The position numbers and the translations under genes are program-made. The notes beneath the pieces were generated by a model. It saw only the letters and a program-made list of their open reading frames with translations. It ran no database searches and was not told the DNA's origin. From Hyphomicrobiaceae bacterium (lineage in GTDB: Bacteria; Pseudomonadota; Alphaproteobacteria; Rhizobiales; Methyloligellaceae), in assembly GCA_028066055.1 (NCBI GenBank), contig JALCBY010000027.1, forward strand, positions 14,621 through 48,889: a stretch of DNA of 34,269 bases. The letters are read 5' to 3'. The stretch's first letter is position 1. Each line of letters starts with the position of its first letter. Shown in pieces: positions 26,204 through 34,173 of the stretch.

Positions 26204-26581
26204 ATGTCTTTGAGTGAAATCAGAATAGTGGCCGGGAGTATTACAATCCGCGTGGAGGTTCTCGATACGCCGACGGCAAAGGCCATACTGGATGCCCTTC
26301 CGATTCAATCGAGTGCGCAGACCTGGGGCGAAGAGGTGTATTTTTCAACACCGGTGAGCGTTTCGCGCGAAGCCGATGCCCGCGACGTCGTCGAGCCGGG
26401 CGAAATTGCGTTCTGGCCTGACGGCAATGCCATTGCAATCGGCTTCGGAAGGACACCGATCTCCGAAGGTGACGAAACCCGGCTTGCCAGCCCGTGCAAC
26501 ATATGGGGCCGGGCACACGATGATGTGCGCACGCTGGCGGCGGTCAATCCGGGCGACACCGTTACGGTCGAAGCCGATTGA
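26204..26581 (+). CDS. Cyclophilin-like fold protein
   Basis: A 125-aa cytoplasmic protein that resembles the bacterial cyclophilin-like (TM1367/DUF-type) fold. The cues are [60 protein letters not shown] and a C-terminal [12 protein letters not shown]. No peptidyl-prolyl isomerase activity should be assumed. AGGAG (26199-26203) abuts the ATG at 26204 with no spacing, whereas the in-frame TTG at 26210 sits six bases away, so TTG is likely the true start and the protein 123 aa. It is divergent from the type III PKS and convergent with the RadC-family gene. Confidence 0.78.
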   Translation: MSLSEIRIVAGSITIRVEVLDTPTAKAILDALPIQSSAQTWGEEVYFSTPVSVSREADARDVVEPGEIAFWPDGNAIAIGFGRTPISEGDETRLASPCNIWGRAHDDVRTLAAVNPGDTVTVEAD

Positions 26582-26607
26582 GAGCCCGGACCGCCGGCAA
26601 CCACTGT

Positions 26608-27300
26608 CTAGATCAGGTCGAGTTGACGAAGGCTGGCATGTCCGTCCTTGCCGACGATGATGTGATCGTGGACAACAATTCCGAGAGATCTTGCGGCATC
26701 CGTTATCTGCCTTGTCATCTCTACATCGGCTCGCGACGGCGTCGGATCGCCGGAAGGATGATTGTGGGCGAGAATGATCGCTGTCGCGGAGAGTTCCAGC
26801 GCCCGTTTCACAACCTCGCGCACATAGACGGGCGTATGGTCTACCGTGCCTTGCTGTTGCACCTCGTCGGCAATGATGCGGTTGCGTTTGTCGAGAAACA
26901 GGATGCGAAACTGCTCCTTGTCGTCAAACGCCATGGCCGCGCGGCAGTAATCGAGCACGGCATCCCAGGAGTTGAGGGCCGAACGCTCCATGACATCGCC
27001 CTTCATGAAGCGCAGCGCCGCGCTGCGGATCAGTTTGAGTTCGGTGATCACGGCCTCGCCGACGCCTGAGATTTCGGCCAACCTTGTATCCGGCGCATTG
27101 AGCGTTTCGGCGAACGACCCGAAGGTCTTGATCAGCTTTTTTGCCAGCGGCTTCGTATCGCGGCGGGGCAGGGCGCGAAACAGAACCAGTTCGAGCAGTT
27201 CATAATCCGGAAGCGCGTCCGCGCCGCCGTCCCGGAAGCGTTGGCGCAACCGATTCCGATGGCCAAGAAAGTCCGGTTTGCCGGCGTCCCCGGAAGCCAT
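26608..27300 (-). CDS. radC: RadC family JAB-domain protein
   Basis: A 230-aa protein with an N-terminal helix-hairpin-helix region (about 20-100; [18 protein letters not shown]) and a C-terminal JAB1/MPN metalloprotease-like domain with the JAMM motif [15 protein letters not shown] (178-192: His179, His181, Asp192). The family was named for a supposed repair role in E. coli that has since been questioned, and its biochemical role is unsettled. It follows map on the same strand with seven bases between, so both are probably in one transcript. Confidence 0.93.
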   Translation of the reverse strand: MASGDAGKPDFLGHRNRLRQRFRDGGADALPDYELLELVLFRALPRRDTKPLAKKLIKTFGSFAETLNAPDTRLAEISGVGEAVITELKLIRSAALRFMKGDVMERSALNSWDAVLDYCRAAMAFDDKEQFRILFLDKRNRIIADEVQQQGTVDHTPVYVREVVKRALELSATAIILAHNHPSGDPTPSRADVEMTRQITDAARSLGIVVHDHIIVGKDGHASLRQLDLI

Positions 27301-27307
27301 GCGGTTC

Positions 27308-28129
27308 TCAGGCGGTATCGTAAGGCGGCTGATGCAGGCCCGCGGGCGACACGGTGAAGACCTCTACACCGGTCTCCGTGACCCCGACCGTGTGTTCGAA
27401 CTGGGCCGACAGCGAACGGTCGCGGGTAACCGCGGTCCAGCCATCCGACTTGATTTTGACCTGAGGCTTGCCGAGGTTGATCATCGGCTCGATGGTGAAC
27501 AGCATGCCGGGCTGCAGCTCGATGCCATCGCCCGCGCGGCCATAGTGAAGCACGTTCGGGCGGTCGTGGAAGACCTGGCCGATGCCGTGACCGCAGAAGT
27601 CCCGGACAACGCTGCAGCGTTCGCCTTCCGCGTAGGACTGTATGGCCGCGCCGATATCGCCGATATGCCCGCCGGGCGCGACGGCGCCGACACCGCGCAT
27701 CAGTGCCTCGTATGTTACAGCGACCAGACGCTCGGCGGCGCGCGAGATCTTGCCAACCGGATACATGCGGCTCGAATCGCCGTGCCAGCCGTCGACGATC
27801 AGTGTCACATCGATATTCAGGATATCCCCGTCGCGGAGAATACGCGGCCCCGGGATGCCGTGACAGACGACGTGGTTCAGCGATGTGCAGATCGACTTGG
27901 TGAAACCGCGATAATTCAAGGGCGCCGGGACGGCTCCATGGTCCATCGCAAATTCAAAGGTCAGATCGTCCAGCGACTGGGTTGTGACGCCGGGTTTGAC
28001 CTCCGGCACCAGCATATCGAGTGCCTGGGCGGTCAATTGACCGGCGCGGCGCATGCCTTCAAATGCTTCCGCGCCGTGAAGCTTGATCCTGGAGTCGAGC
28101 CTCTTGGTGTATGCAATATCGAGGTTCAC
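27308..28129 (-). CDS. map: Methionine aminopeptidase type I
   Basis: Removes the initiator Met from nascent proteins. The metal ligands are visible in [18 protein letters not shown] (Asp107, Asp118), [22 protein letters not shown] and AQFEHTVGV. The open frame reaches a TTG at 28189 without any ATG. I choose the GTG at 28129, which gives 273 aa starting [19 protein letters not shown], close to the usual alphaproteobacterial start and length. A ten-codon ORF just upstream ends in TGA overlapping this GTG (GTGA, 28126-28129). GTG at 28165 is another possibility. radC follows. Confidence 0.93.
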   Translation of the reverse strand: MNLDIAYTKRLDSRIKLHGAEAFEGMRRAGQLTAQALDMLVPEVKPGVTTQSLDDLTFEFAMDHGAVPAPLNYRGFTKSICTSLNHVVCHGIPGPRILRDGDILNIDVTLIVDGWHGDSSRMYPVGKISRAAERLVAVTYEALMRGVGAVAPGGHIGDIGAAIQSYAEGERCSVVRDFCGHGIGQVFHDRPNVLHYGRAGDGIELQPGMLFTIEPMINLGKPQVKIKSDGWTAVTRDRSLSAQFEHTVGVTETGVEVFTVSPAGLHQPPYDTA

Positions 28130-28155
28130 GTTCGGGTCCGCTTTGCCATGTGCAT
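28126..28155 (-). CDS. Putative leader minicistron of map
   Basis: A nine-residue [12 protein letters not shown], on the minus strand. It starts ATG at 28155 (a second ATG at 28149) with GAGAGAGA in front, and ends TGA (28126-28128) overlapping the GTG I take as the map start. The overlap is the GTGA arrangement of coupled genes. If real, ribosomes would reinitiate at map, which itself lacks a strong ribosome-binding site. The evidence is purely positional and such short ORFs arise by chance. Confidence 0.25.
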   Translation of the reverse strand: MHMAKRTRT

Positions 28156-28239
28156 TCTCTCTCACGAGACTTAAGGTTTCTTGCAGCAAGTCGCAACAGT
28201 TCGTGTCGTATTCAACGCGTGACCATGTGCAAAACCCGT

Positions 28240-28953
28240 TCAGTTACGGATCGGAACCCGCGTCGTCACATCAATGCCCTTCTCGGATATGTCACACGCA
28301 TAGGCCAGGGCTTCAACCCCGGCCTCCATTGCAGCGTCGAACGCTTCGCCGTATCCGGGATCGATGTCGCGCGCGAGCGAAAAACTCTCCGCGTCTCCGC
28401 GCTGGATCAGGTAGACCATGAATGCGCGATGGCCCTCCCGCACCATGTTTGCAAGCTCGCCCAGATGTTTGGCACCTCGGGTAGTGACCGAATCGGGAAA
28501 TTCCGCCAGGCCACATTTTCGCATCAGGTGAACATTCTTTATTTCAACGTAACAGCGATTTAAGGCACTATCTTCGAGTAGTATGTCGATGCGGCTGTTG
28601 ACTCCGTATTTCACTTCGCGGCGCAAAGCGGGGTAGCCGGAGAGTTCGGGAATTGCGCCGGACTGGATCGCTTCGGCGACAAGGGCGTTGGGGTGCGAGG
28701 TGTTTATGCCAACCAGCGTGGGGCCGGAGCCGAGGTCGACCTCGATAAGTTCCCAGGAGAATTTCAATTTGCGCTTGGGATTGTCGCTTTCTGACAGCCA
28801 TATGGTGGAGCCGGGTTCCGCCAACCCGAGCATCGAGCCCGGATTTGCACAATGGGCCGTGATTTCGCGACCGTCGTCAAATTTGACATCGGCGAGAAAC
28901 CGCTTGTAACGCTTGATCAGCTGACCCGGTATCAGTGGTTTGGGAAATTGCAT
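28240..28953 (-). CDS. sfsA: SfsA family DNA/RNA nuclease-like protein
   Basis: A 237-aa SfsA protein beginning [20 protein letters not shown], with [11 protein letters not shown], the [17 protein letters not shown] block, [14 protein letters not shown] and the nuclease-like core RIDILLE / [10 protein letters not shown]. It ends with [19 protein letters not shown]. The frame is open to 29304, but the homology starts at the ATG at 28953. Family members were first linked to maltose gene expression in E. coli and contain a PD-(D/E)XK-like core; the physiological role is uncertain. It stands 50 to 110 bp upstream of map on the same strand and is divergent from the CinA-like gene. Confidence 0.94.
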   Translation of the reverse strand: MQFPKPLIPGQLIKRYKRFLADVKFDDGREITAHCANPGSMLGLAEPGSTIWLSESDNPKRKLKFSWELIEVDLGSGPTLVGINTSHPNALVAEAIQSGAIPELSGYPALRREVKYGVNSRIDILLEDSALNRCYVEIKNVHLMRKCGLAEFPDSVTTRGAKHLGELANMVREGHRAFMVYLIQRGDAESFSLARDIDPGYGEAFDAAMEAGVEALAYACDISEKGIDVTTRVPIRN

Positions 28954-29049
28954 GGCAGGGGACCTTATGGAGGCAAGGCCTGAGCCGCAAGTGACTATTG
29001 AACCGGATTTCGATAGATACACGCTCGGGTTGAGACAAAAGGAATAGGC

Positions 29050-29844
29050 GTGACAGGCGAGAAAGAAGAAAACGCCGACAAGATCGTGACGGCGGCATTG
29101 CTTGTCATTGGCGACGAAATCCTGTCCGGGCGCACCAAGGACAAGAACATCGGATATGTTGCGGATTATCTGACGGAAATTGGCATTCATCTGTCCGAGG
29201 TGCGGATTGTCTCCGACGTTCAGGAGCGTATCGTGGCTGCTGTCAATGCGCTGCGGCAGAGTTACGACTATGTCTTCACGACCGGCGGCATTGGGCCGAC
29301 CCACGACGACATTACGGCGGACGCCGTGGCCAAGGCATTCGGCGTGAAAATCGATGTCGACCCGCGCGCCGTGGCTATCATGGAAAAACGTTACGGGCCC
29401 GGTGAATTCACGCCAGCGCGCAAGCGCATGGCCCGCATTCCCGATGGTGCCGAACTTGTGGCAAACTCGGTTTCCGCGGCTCCGGGTTTCATGATCGAAA
29501 ATGTGATCGTCATGGCGGGCGTACCGCGCATTATGCAGGTCATGCTCGACGACGTCGCGTCCCGTCTGCGTACGGGTGCGAAAATGCTTTCACGCACCGT
29601 GCGGGTGGAGCGGCCCGAAGGGCTTGTCGCGCCGGGACTGGGGCAGGTTCAGGAGGCATACCCGGACGTCCAGATGGGCAGCTATCCATTTTACGAGAAA
29701 GACAGGCTCGGCACGCATGTGGTGCTGCGGTCGATAAACGAAGGCAGACTTACAGATGCCCTTGCCGCGGTCTGGCAGATGTTGAAGGCTGAGGACTTGG
29801 CGGATGCGTCATCGGACGTCGAGCTGAACCCAAACACCCGGTGA
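29050..29844 (+). CDS. CinA N-terminal domain protein (MoaB/Mog-like)
   Basis: A 264-aa protein equal to the N-terminal molybdopterin-binding-like half of CinA; the C-terminal nicotinamide-mononucleotide amidase half is absent. Motifs are [17 protein letters not shown] (18-34), [20 protein letters not shown] (74-93), a [12 protein letters not shown] block and [18 protein letters not shown]. Stand-alone versions are annotated as competence/damage-inducible protein A and may have pyrophosphatase activity. The start is a GTG at 29050 with AAAGGA in front. It precedes the ceramidase-like gene by 13 bp, so the two likely form an operon. No competence role is implied. Confidence 0.9.
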   Translation: MTGEKEENADKIVTAALLVIGDEILSGRTKDKNIGYVADYLTEIGIHLSEVRIVSDVQERIVAAVNALRQSYDYVFTTGGIGPTHDDITADAVAKAFGVKIDVDPRAVAIMEKRYGPGEFTPARKRMARIPDGAELVANSVSAAPGFMIENVIVMAGVPRIMQVMLDDVASRLRTGAKMLSRTVRVERPEGLVAPGLGQVQEAYPDVQMGSYPFYEKDRLGTHVVLRSINEGRLTDALAAVWQMLKAEDLADASSDVELNPNTR

Positions 29845-29857
29845 GGAACGTCTGACA

Positions 29858-30628
29858 ATGGTCAAACCTTGCGGAACGCCCGGTCTTTCATCCTGGGATC
29901 AGGTCAGTTGTTATTGCGAGCGGGCGCTCAACCCGGATTTCTGGGCCGAGCCGATGAACGCCATGTCGAACCTGGCGTTTCTGTTTGCGGCGGCATTTGC
30001 ATATGCGGACTTTCGTAACAAGCGCCCGGCGCGCGGAGGACCGGTCATTGTCTGCCTGATCTTCCTGCTGATGACGGTCGGTGTGGGGAGTTTTCTGTTC
30101 CACACCTATGCGACGCTCTGGTCGAGCCTCGCGGATGTGATCCCCATTGCCGTGTTCGTCGCGGCCTACATGTTGCTGACCCTCAGATGGTTTCTCGAGC
30201 TGTCATATCCGGTCGCCCTTTTCATCACGGCCTTTGTCGTCGGCCTGACACTTGTGATGTTCGAATGTGGCTTCATCTTTCAGATCGAGGCATGCCAGGA
30301 CATCAGCGGGGCTTTCAATGGTTCCATGGCCTATGCGCCCGCGCTCCTGTCCCTGATCGTCGTTGGCACGATTCTGCACATCAAGAAACATCCGGCGACC
30401 GATTTGGTCCTGTCTGCAACCTGCATCTTCCTGGTGTCGCTGGTGTTCCGCACCATCGACGGCTGGCCGGAGCGGGGCGCCCATGCCATCGGCTGCATGG
30501 CCCGGGAGATGGGTGAGCAGACGGTGCATCTCGGCACGCACCCGTTTTGGCACATCCTCAATGCTGTGATGTTGTATCTGCTGCTGCGCGCGGCGATCGA
30601 GTATGCACCAACCGAGCGAAGCCGATGA
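29858..30628 (+). CDS. Ceramidase-like (CREST family) membrane hydrolase
   Basis: A 256-aa polytopic membrane protein of the alkaline ceramidase / CREST superfamily. About seven hydrophobic spans are visible between residues 37 and 245. The family metal and catalytic positions appear in order: CERALNPDFWAEPMNAMSNL (19-38) with the Glu and Asn cluster, GSFLFHTYATLWSSLADVIP with the Ser-x3-His and Asp, and THPFWHILNAVM near the C-terminus with the His-x3-His zinc ligands. Known members hydrolyse ceramide amides; in bacteria the substrate is usually unknown. GAGGAA precedes the ATG. It is followed by a 27-codon ORF and a terminator. Confidence 0.87.
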   Translation: MVKPCGTPGLSSWDQVSCYCERALNPDFWAEPMNAMSNLAFLFAAAFAYADFRNKRPARGGPVIVCLIFLLMTVGVGSFLFHTYATLWSSLADVIPIAVFVAAYMLLTLRWFLELSYPVALFITAFVVGLTLVMFECGFIFQIEACQDISGAFNGSMAYAPALLSLIVVGTILHIKKHPATDLVLSATCIFLVSLVFRTIDGWPERGAHAIGCMAREMGEQTVHLGTHPFWHILNAVMLYLLLRAAIEYAPTERSR

Positions 30629-30704
30629 GACAGATTTGAACCCGTTCGGGTGCCCAAACGACCAACAGCCATAGCAACACAACTTTGAGAGAAAGGAACA
30701 CGCT

Positions 30705-30788
30705 ATGGTTGCAACAAAAATCATCATCCTTGTCGTGAAGACAAAGAAATTCGGCTTGCTTTTTCTGCTTCCGGGAATTTTCGGATAG
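30705..30788 (+). CDS. 27-residue hydrophobic small protein
   Basis: A small ORF of 27 codons, ATG at 30705 to TAG at 30788. AAAGGA (30692-30697) is spaced seven bases before the ATG. The product is a membrane-type peptide, MVATKIIILVVKTKKFG then LLFLLPGIFG. It has two short hydrophobic stretches split by a Lys-Thr-Lys-Lys motif. A Rho-independent terminator follows 27 bp after the stop, so the ORF fills the only space between the ceramidase-like gene and the operon end. I do not recognise a family. A role as a membrane-inserted regulator or as a toxin-like peptide is guesswork. Confidence 0.5.
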   Translation: MVATKIIILVVKTKKFGLLFLLPGIFG

Positions 30789-30815
30789 CAAGAAGGGAGC
30801 ACCGTTTAAGTCTTC

Positions 30816-30839
30816 GGGCCGCGTTCGCGGCCCTTTTTT
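30816..30839 (+). terminator. Rho-independent terminator after the small ORF
   Basis: GGGCCG (30816-30821) pairs with CGGCCC (30828-30833) around a CGTTCG apex and is followed by six T residues (30834-30839). It ends the cinA-like/ceramidase-like/small-ORF transcript and isolates the large secreted-protein gene that starts 132 bp later. Confidence 0.9.
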
Positions 30840-30971
30840 ACTGTTCGCAACTGAACCTTTTCATCGCCTGCCGCGACCAACACCCAAGCGGGCGGCAGGA
30901 ACGTTCATCCATTTCAGTTGTTCAGCGCTATTCAGCCGCCCTCCACTGAAACTCCATCTCGGGAGGGTAAA

Positions 30972-33083
30972 ATGTTGAAAAGATATACAAAATTTATGAT
31001 CGCGACAGCCTCACTGATGTTTGGTTCGACGACTTTACAGGCGGCGTCAGAAGTCGAGCATGCACGGCTTAACCTGACTTCGACCGGAGAATTGGTCGTC
31101 ACTGCCGAAGATGGTGAAAACTACTCCGAGCTTAAGTCCAAGAACCTGAAGTTTGATGGTTACATCGATGTGAAGATGAAGTCGGGAAAGCTCAATTCCT
31201 ACAGTGTCTTCATGGGCGTTTGCGGATCGGGCCAATGCGGCACCACCGCCTTCAAGACGCTGGTTTGGCGTGATTTCGACAATGTAAGAAAAATCGAGGA
31301 AGGCATCTCGGTCAAAGTCCCGGCAAAGAAAATTCCGCAAGGGCTTTCACCCAATGTTCAGGCTGCGAACATTTTCGGGATCTGTAACGAGCGCGCGCGC
31401 GGCAAATCATACGACACTGAATTCACGCACTATATCAAGGTCACGCTCGGTCTGAATTTTAAGAACAAGGGCTTTGACTCTTCCGGAGCAACCGCGATCG
31501 ACTATTCGAGCGCCCGGGGCGTTCCCGTCAAGGTCGTCTGCCGCTCGACCAATCCCGCGCCAGAACCTTACAGCATCGATGTTCGATTGACCGCCCAAGG
31601 GGCGACCTGTCCGAAGAAAACCGAAGCGCGCGCATTCATCAAATACAAGATGCCGGCAACCGCACGCTTCCGCTTTGTTCACAATGGGAAGAAATCGGTA
31701 TGGCACACGATCAAGGCCCGCAAGGTCAGTGACGCGCCGAAGCCCACCTCGAGCCCAGCCGCTGGCAAATATCTGGTCGAACGGGTGAAATTCTATCATC
31801 TCGATCCGGGCGAACACCGGTTCCGCATCGAAATGAAGGACGGTAAGAAGAGCGCTGTCCGGACGATCAACATCGACTGCCCGCCTTTCAAGGTCACTTC
31901 GTCCTGGTTGAAGTATGACGTCGAAGACAAGCCCACCTGCAAGAAAATGGTGGTCGAGGAAACAACGTGGAAGTCGACCCGCCCCGGCTCGGCGCCTTTC
32001 GAGATCAAGACGCAGGGCGGCTTGGTGGTTCACTCAGGAACCCTGCAGTTCGCGCGCGAGGGGCTGGAGTATGTAGCGAAAACAAGGCGGACATTGCAGA
32101 TGGGCGCATTCGACTCCGACATGATGGCGCGGATCACGAACCAGCCGTCGGCCAATTCCGGCTGGACGCGGCTGCGTGTCCAATGCCTTGAGTTCAAGGG
32201 CGATTTCTCGTTCGTCGACAGGGGTGCCCCGAAATGCGATCGAAAAGGCAAGGCGCTCATCAATTTCTCGATGAACGTCGAGACGGATATCGGCTATTCG
32301 CTCGATTGCAATATCGGACACTTCTCCGGCGTGGCGAAGCCCGCGCCCGACGGGAAGGGCGGTTATGTCGCGCCGGCGCTGGTGACATTCGATATCGAGA
32401 AGACGACGAGGGTCGCCTGTGCGCTGAAGAGCGTATCGCCCGGGCCGACGAAAATCCAGGCGCTCAAGGGCGAACTGTTCCAGTGCGTCACGCCGACCTT
32501 CGATCCGGTCACGACCGATCTGACGGCGGAGCCCAATCCGACACACGACAAGCCTGAGCCGACCATCGTCGTGGACCCGCCGCGAACACCACCGAGCACA
32601 GGCCCGAAGGTGATTGTCGATCCGGTGCGGATCGTGTGTCTCAGAGGTGCCGTCCGTAACTTCAAGTGCTATTGCCCGCCGAAGCACAGGAAAAAGCAGT
32701 TCGGTGCGAACAAGTGGCGCTGCGACCGGATTGTCGTCGATCCTCCGAGGATACCACCGAGCACGGGTCCGAAGGTGATCGTCGATCCGCCGCGCCGGAT
32801 TTCATGCGCCAACGGCGCGGTGCGCAACAGCAAGTGCTATTGCCCACGCAACCGCCAGAAGGTTCGGGTCGGTCCACGCGCCTGGAACTGCGTCCCCAAG
32901 ATGACAGTTGTTCCGCCGAAGAAACCCGGCTCGTCGGTAAACACCGGCCCGCGGACCTTCCAGGTCGCACCACCGGTCCGTACGGCACCGAAACCGAAGA
33001 GGAAGAAAAAGAAGAAATCGAGCAGGCGCCGTTCTTCGAACAATGGCGGTCCGGCGCAGATGCGGATGATCCGCCGGCGTTAG
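30972..33083 (+). CDS. Large secreted protein with tandem Cys/Pro-rich repeats
   Basis: An unrecognised 703-aa exported protein. GGGAGG (30961-30966) and a signal peptide of about 24 residues (basic MLKRYTK, cleavage near LQA/AS) fix the ATG at 30972; the frame itself opens at 30918. Residues 25 to about 520 form a beta-rich body with scattered Cys pairs and several similar-looking segments. Residues about 533-641 hold two 55-residue repeats with VDPPR-I-PPSTGPKVIVDP, a Cys-x8-Cys-x-Cys motif (GAVRN-KCYCP) and a later Cys. The last ~60 residues are very basic (KPKRKKKKKSSRRRSS). A periplasmic or surface location with peptidoglycan or polyanion contact is plausible. A terminator follows 28 bp after the stop. 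Confidence 0.8.
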   Translation: MLKRYTKFMIATASLMFGSTTLQAASEVEHARLNLTSTGELVVTAEDGENYSELKSKNLKFDGYIDVKMKSGKLNSYSVFMGVCGSGQCGTTAFKTLVWRDFDNVRKIEEGISVKVPAKKIPQGLSPNVQAANIFGICNERARGKSYDTEFTHYIKVTLGLNFKNKGFDSSGATAIDYSSARGVPVKVVCRSTNPAPEPYSIDVRLTAQGATCPKKTEARAFIKYKMPATARFRFVHNGKKSVWHTIKARKVSDAPKPTSSPAAGKYLVERVKFYHLDPGEHRFRIEMKDGKKSAVRTINIDCPPFKVTSSWLKYDVEDKPTCKKMVVEETTWKSTRPGSAPFEIKTQGGLVVHSGTLQFAREGLEYVAKTRRTLQMGAFDSDMMARITNQPSANSGWTRLRVQCLEFKGDFSFVDRGAPKCDRKGKALINFSMNVETDIGYSLDCNIGHFSGVAKPAPDGKGGYVAPALVTFDIEKTTRVACALKSVSPGPTKIQALKGELFQCVTPTFDPVTTDLTAEPNPTHDKPEPTIVVDPPRTPPSTGPKVIVDPVRIVCLRGAVRNFKCYCPPKHRKKQFGANKWRCDRIVVDPPRIPPSTGPKVIVDPPRRISCANGAVRNSKCYCPRNRQKVRVGPRAWNCVPKMTVVPPKKPGSSVNTGPRTFQVAPPVRTAPKPKRKKKKKSSRRRSSNNGGPAQMRMIRRR
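32568..32897 (+). repeat. Two 165-bp in-frame tandem repeats
   Basis: Within the large secreted protein, two units at an offset of exactly 165 bp (32568-32732 and 32733-32897) encode homologous 55-residue modules. Each module has a proline-rich segment ending STGPKVIVDP and a small Cys motif, GAVRN-x-KCYCP, followed by a basic stretch and W-x-C. The DNA has diverged at third positions, so the duplication is old and kept by selection. Confidence 0.85.
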
Positions 33084-33110
33084 GACCCGAACGCAGAGTG
33101 CAGGAACGGC

Positions 33111-33138
33111 GCGCTCCGGATATCCGGGGCGCACTTTT
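33111..33138 (+). terminator. Rho-independent terminator of the large secreted-protein gene
   Basis: GCGCTCCG (33111-33118) pairs with CGGGGCGC (33125-33132) with one G-T wobble and a GATATC loop, followed by ACTTTTCT. It lies 28 bp after the stop and just before the convergent small gene. Confidence 0.8.
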
Positions 33139-33150
33139 CTCGACTGTCAC

Positions 33151-33363
33151 TTAGCCGAGATTGTTGTTTTCCGACCTATCTGGGTTAGATACTGGCGTCT
33201 TCAAGCCGTTGATATCGCGGACATGGTATCTGGGAAAGTTGCCGCGTTCGATTTCCCGAACAAAAGCTGCCCGGGTCATGTCAGCGCCAGTATGGTTGTC
33301 GCGAAATTTCATGTTCCGGCCACTGCTGCTTTCCTGAGTGACTGTTACTCTTTTGTACGGCAT
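33151..33363 (-). CDS. Small protein with LexA-type operator (SOS-associated candidate)
   Basis: A 70-aa protein starting MPYKRVTVTQESSSGRNMKF, with the central DMTRAAFVREIERGNFPRY and a C-terminal VSNPDRSENNNLG. The end resembles the SNPDGSxxNNL tail of DUF3892-like small proteins; the match is from memory and weak. GGAG stands eight bases before the ATG at 33363. Upstream, the gene has a TTGACA -35 box and a perfect GTTC-N7-GTTC site overlapping the expected transcription start. That implies repression by LexA and induction by DNA damage. It converges on the large secreted-protein gene. No biochemical function can be given. Confidence 0.75.
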   Translation of the reverse strand: MPYKRVTVTQESSSGRNMKFRDNHTGADMTRAAFVREIERGNFPRYHVRDINGLKTPVSNPDRSENNNLG

Positions 33364-33385
33364 GGCGTAAGCTCCGCCCTTAAAT

Positions 33386-33400
33386 GTTCATGTTGTGTTC
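33386..33400. promoter_or_regulatory. LexA box, GTTC-N7-GTTC
   Basis: GTTCATGTTGTGTTC matches exactly the direct-repeat operator GTTC-N7-GTTC that is established for LexA in alphaproteobacteria. It lies 23 bases upstream of the 70-aa gene and immediately downstream of its -10 element, where bound LexA would block RNA polymerase. Confidence 0.7.
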
Positions 33401-33401
33401 C

Positions 33402-33429
33402 ACATTATCATTTACTTTGATTTTGTCAA
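33402..33429 (-). promoter_or_regulatory. Predicted sigma-70 promoter of the 70-aa gene
   Basis: On the minus strand a perfect -35 TTGACA (33424-33429) is followed 16 bases later by TAATGT (33402-33407), or 14 bases later by GATAAT (33404-33409). The expected start lies within the LexA box. Confidence 0.6.
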
Positions 33430-33566
33430 GATGCGGCGCTTCCCTAGTGCTGTTGTGCAATATAGTGTGGCCATACGCACTATTGGTAGTGTTCAACTTG
33501 CGGTACAGGGTTCAAATTTCAGAACTCGTGGGCAGGGTATTTTGTGGCCAGTCTCATCAAATATAG

Positions 33567-34121
33567 TTAGCCCCATTTTTCGGCTAACCTCTGAAACTCT
33601 GACCATATCTGTGTATTGTTGTGTCTGCGCCGACACTCTTCGATATACGGCATAAAAGCCCTATGATACTCCTTGAATATGGGCTCGAAATAATCACGTA
33701 TAACTTCTTCTTCTGTGGCTTTGTGTTTAACTGATAAAGCTATATTTTCTAAATAGTTCATTATATTTATTATTTTTTTTCGTTTTTCGTCATCCTTATT
33801 TAGAATAATCGTTATTTCGTCTGCGGATTTTTCGAGCACTTCCTTTCGAATTATGCCTGCTGCATCGACAAGGCCCCCAATATGTGGATTCGACCACTCT
33901 GAGATCATGTTTATTGCAAATTGGCGTCTGCTATAGGTCATACCCCTTTCGATATTGAACAGACTTACTGCTGTGAAAACTAATGTCGCAAACGCAGCGC
34001 CAGCAATCACTATTTGCGCTGCTTCGTTTATCTCGCCGGCATGGTAATGTTGGTACGCTAGAACAAGAGCGACGAGGGAAATTATTAGGGGCAGAGAAAG
34101 TCTCAGTGTAATATTGGACAC
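33567..34121 (-). CDS. Two-helix membrane protein, DUF4760-like
   Basis: A 184-aa protein with two N-terminal membrane spans (about 7-24 and 32-54) and a charged cytoplasmic helical domain containing RRQFAINMISEWSNPHIGG, MNYLENIALSVKHK and EYHRAFMPYIEECRRR. This layout recalls DUF4760-type proteins often met in mobile and defence contexts; the family call is tentative. The start is a GTG at 34121, 13 bp from a large inverted repeat. The gene is markedly AT-rich (runs such as ATTTATTATTTTTTTTCG) compared with the GC-rich window, which suggests horizontal acquisition. Function is unknown. Confidence 0.65.
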   Translation of the reverse strand: MSNITLRLSLPLIISLVALVLAYQHYHAGEINEAAQIVIAGAAFATLVFTAVSLFNIERGMTYSRRQFAINMISEWSNPHIGGLVDAAGIIRKEVLEKSADEITIILNKDDEKRKKIINIMNYLENIALSVKHKATEEEVIRDYFEPIFKEYHRAFMPYIEECRRRHNNTQIWSEFQRLAEKWG

Positions 34122-34133
34122 TGTTTCGATCCA

Positions 34134-34173
34134 AATAATTCAGGCGCTGCTCCAAGGCAGCGCCTGAATTATT
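34134..34173 (-). terminator. Perfect 17-bp inverted repeat, probable nrdJ terminator
   Basis: AATAATTCAGGCGCTGC (34134-34150) and its exact complement (34157-34173) flank a six-base loop. It lies 37 bp past the nrdJ stop. The GC core with AT-rich outer arms suits a bidirectional terminator, though a pure T run is absent. It also sits in the leader of the DUF4760-like gene. Confidence 0.75.

Noticed and set aside
32568-32897. Direct repeats considered as a CRISPR-like array
   Set aside because: Only two units, in frame and protein-coding, with codon-level divergence; no spacers or cas genes.
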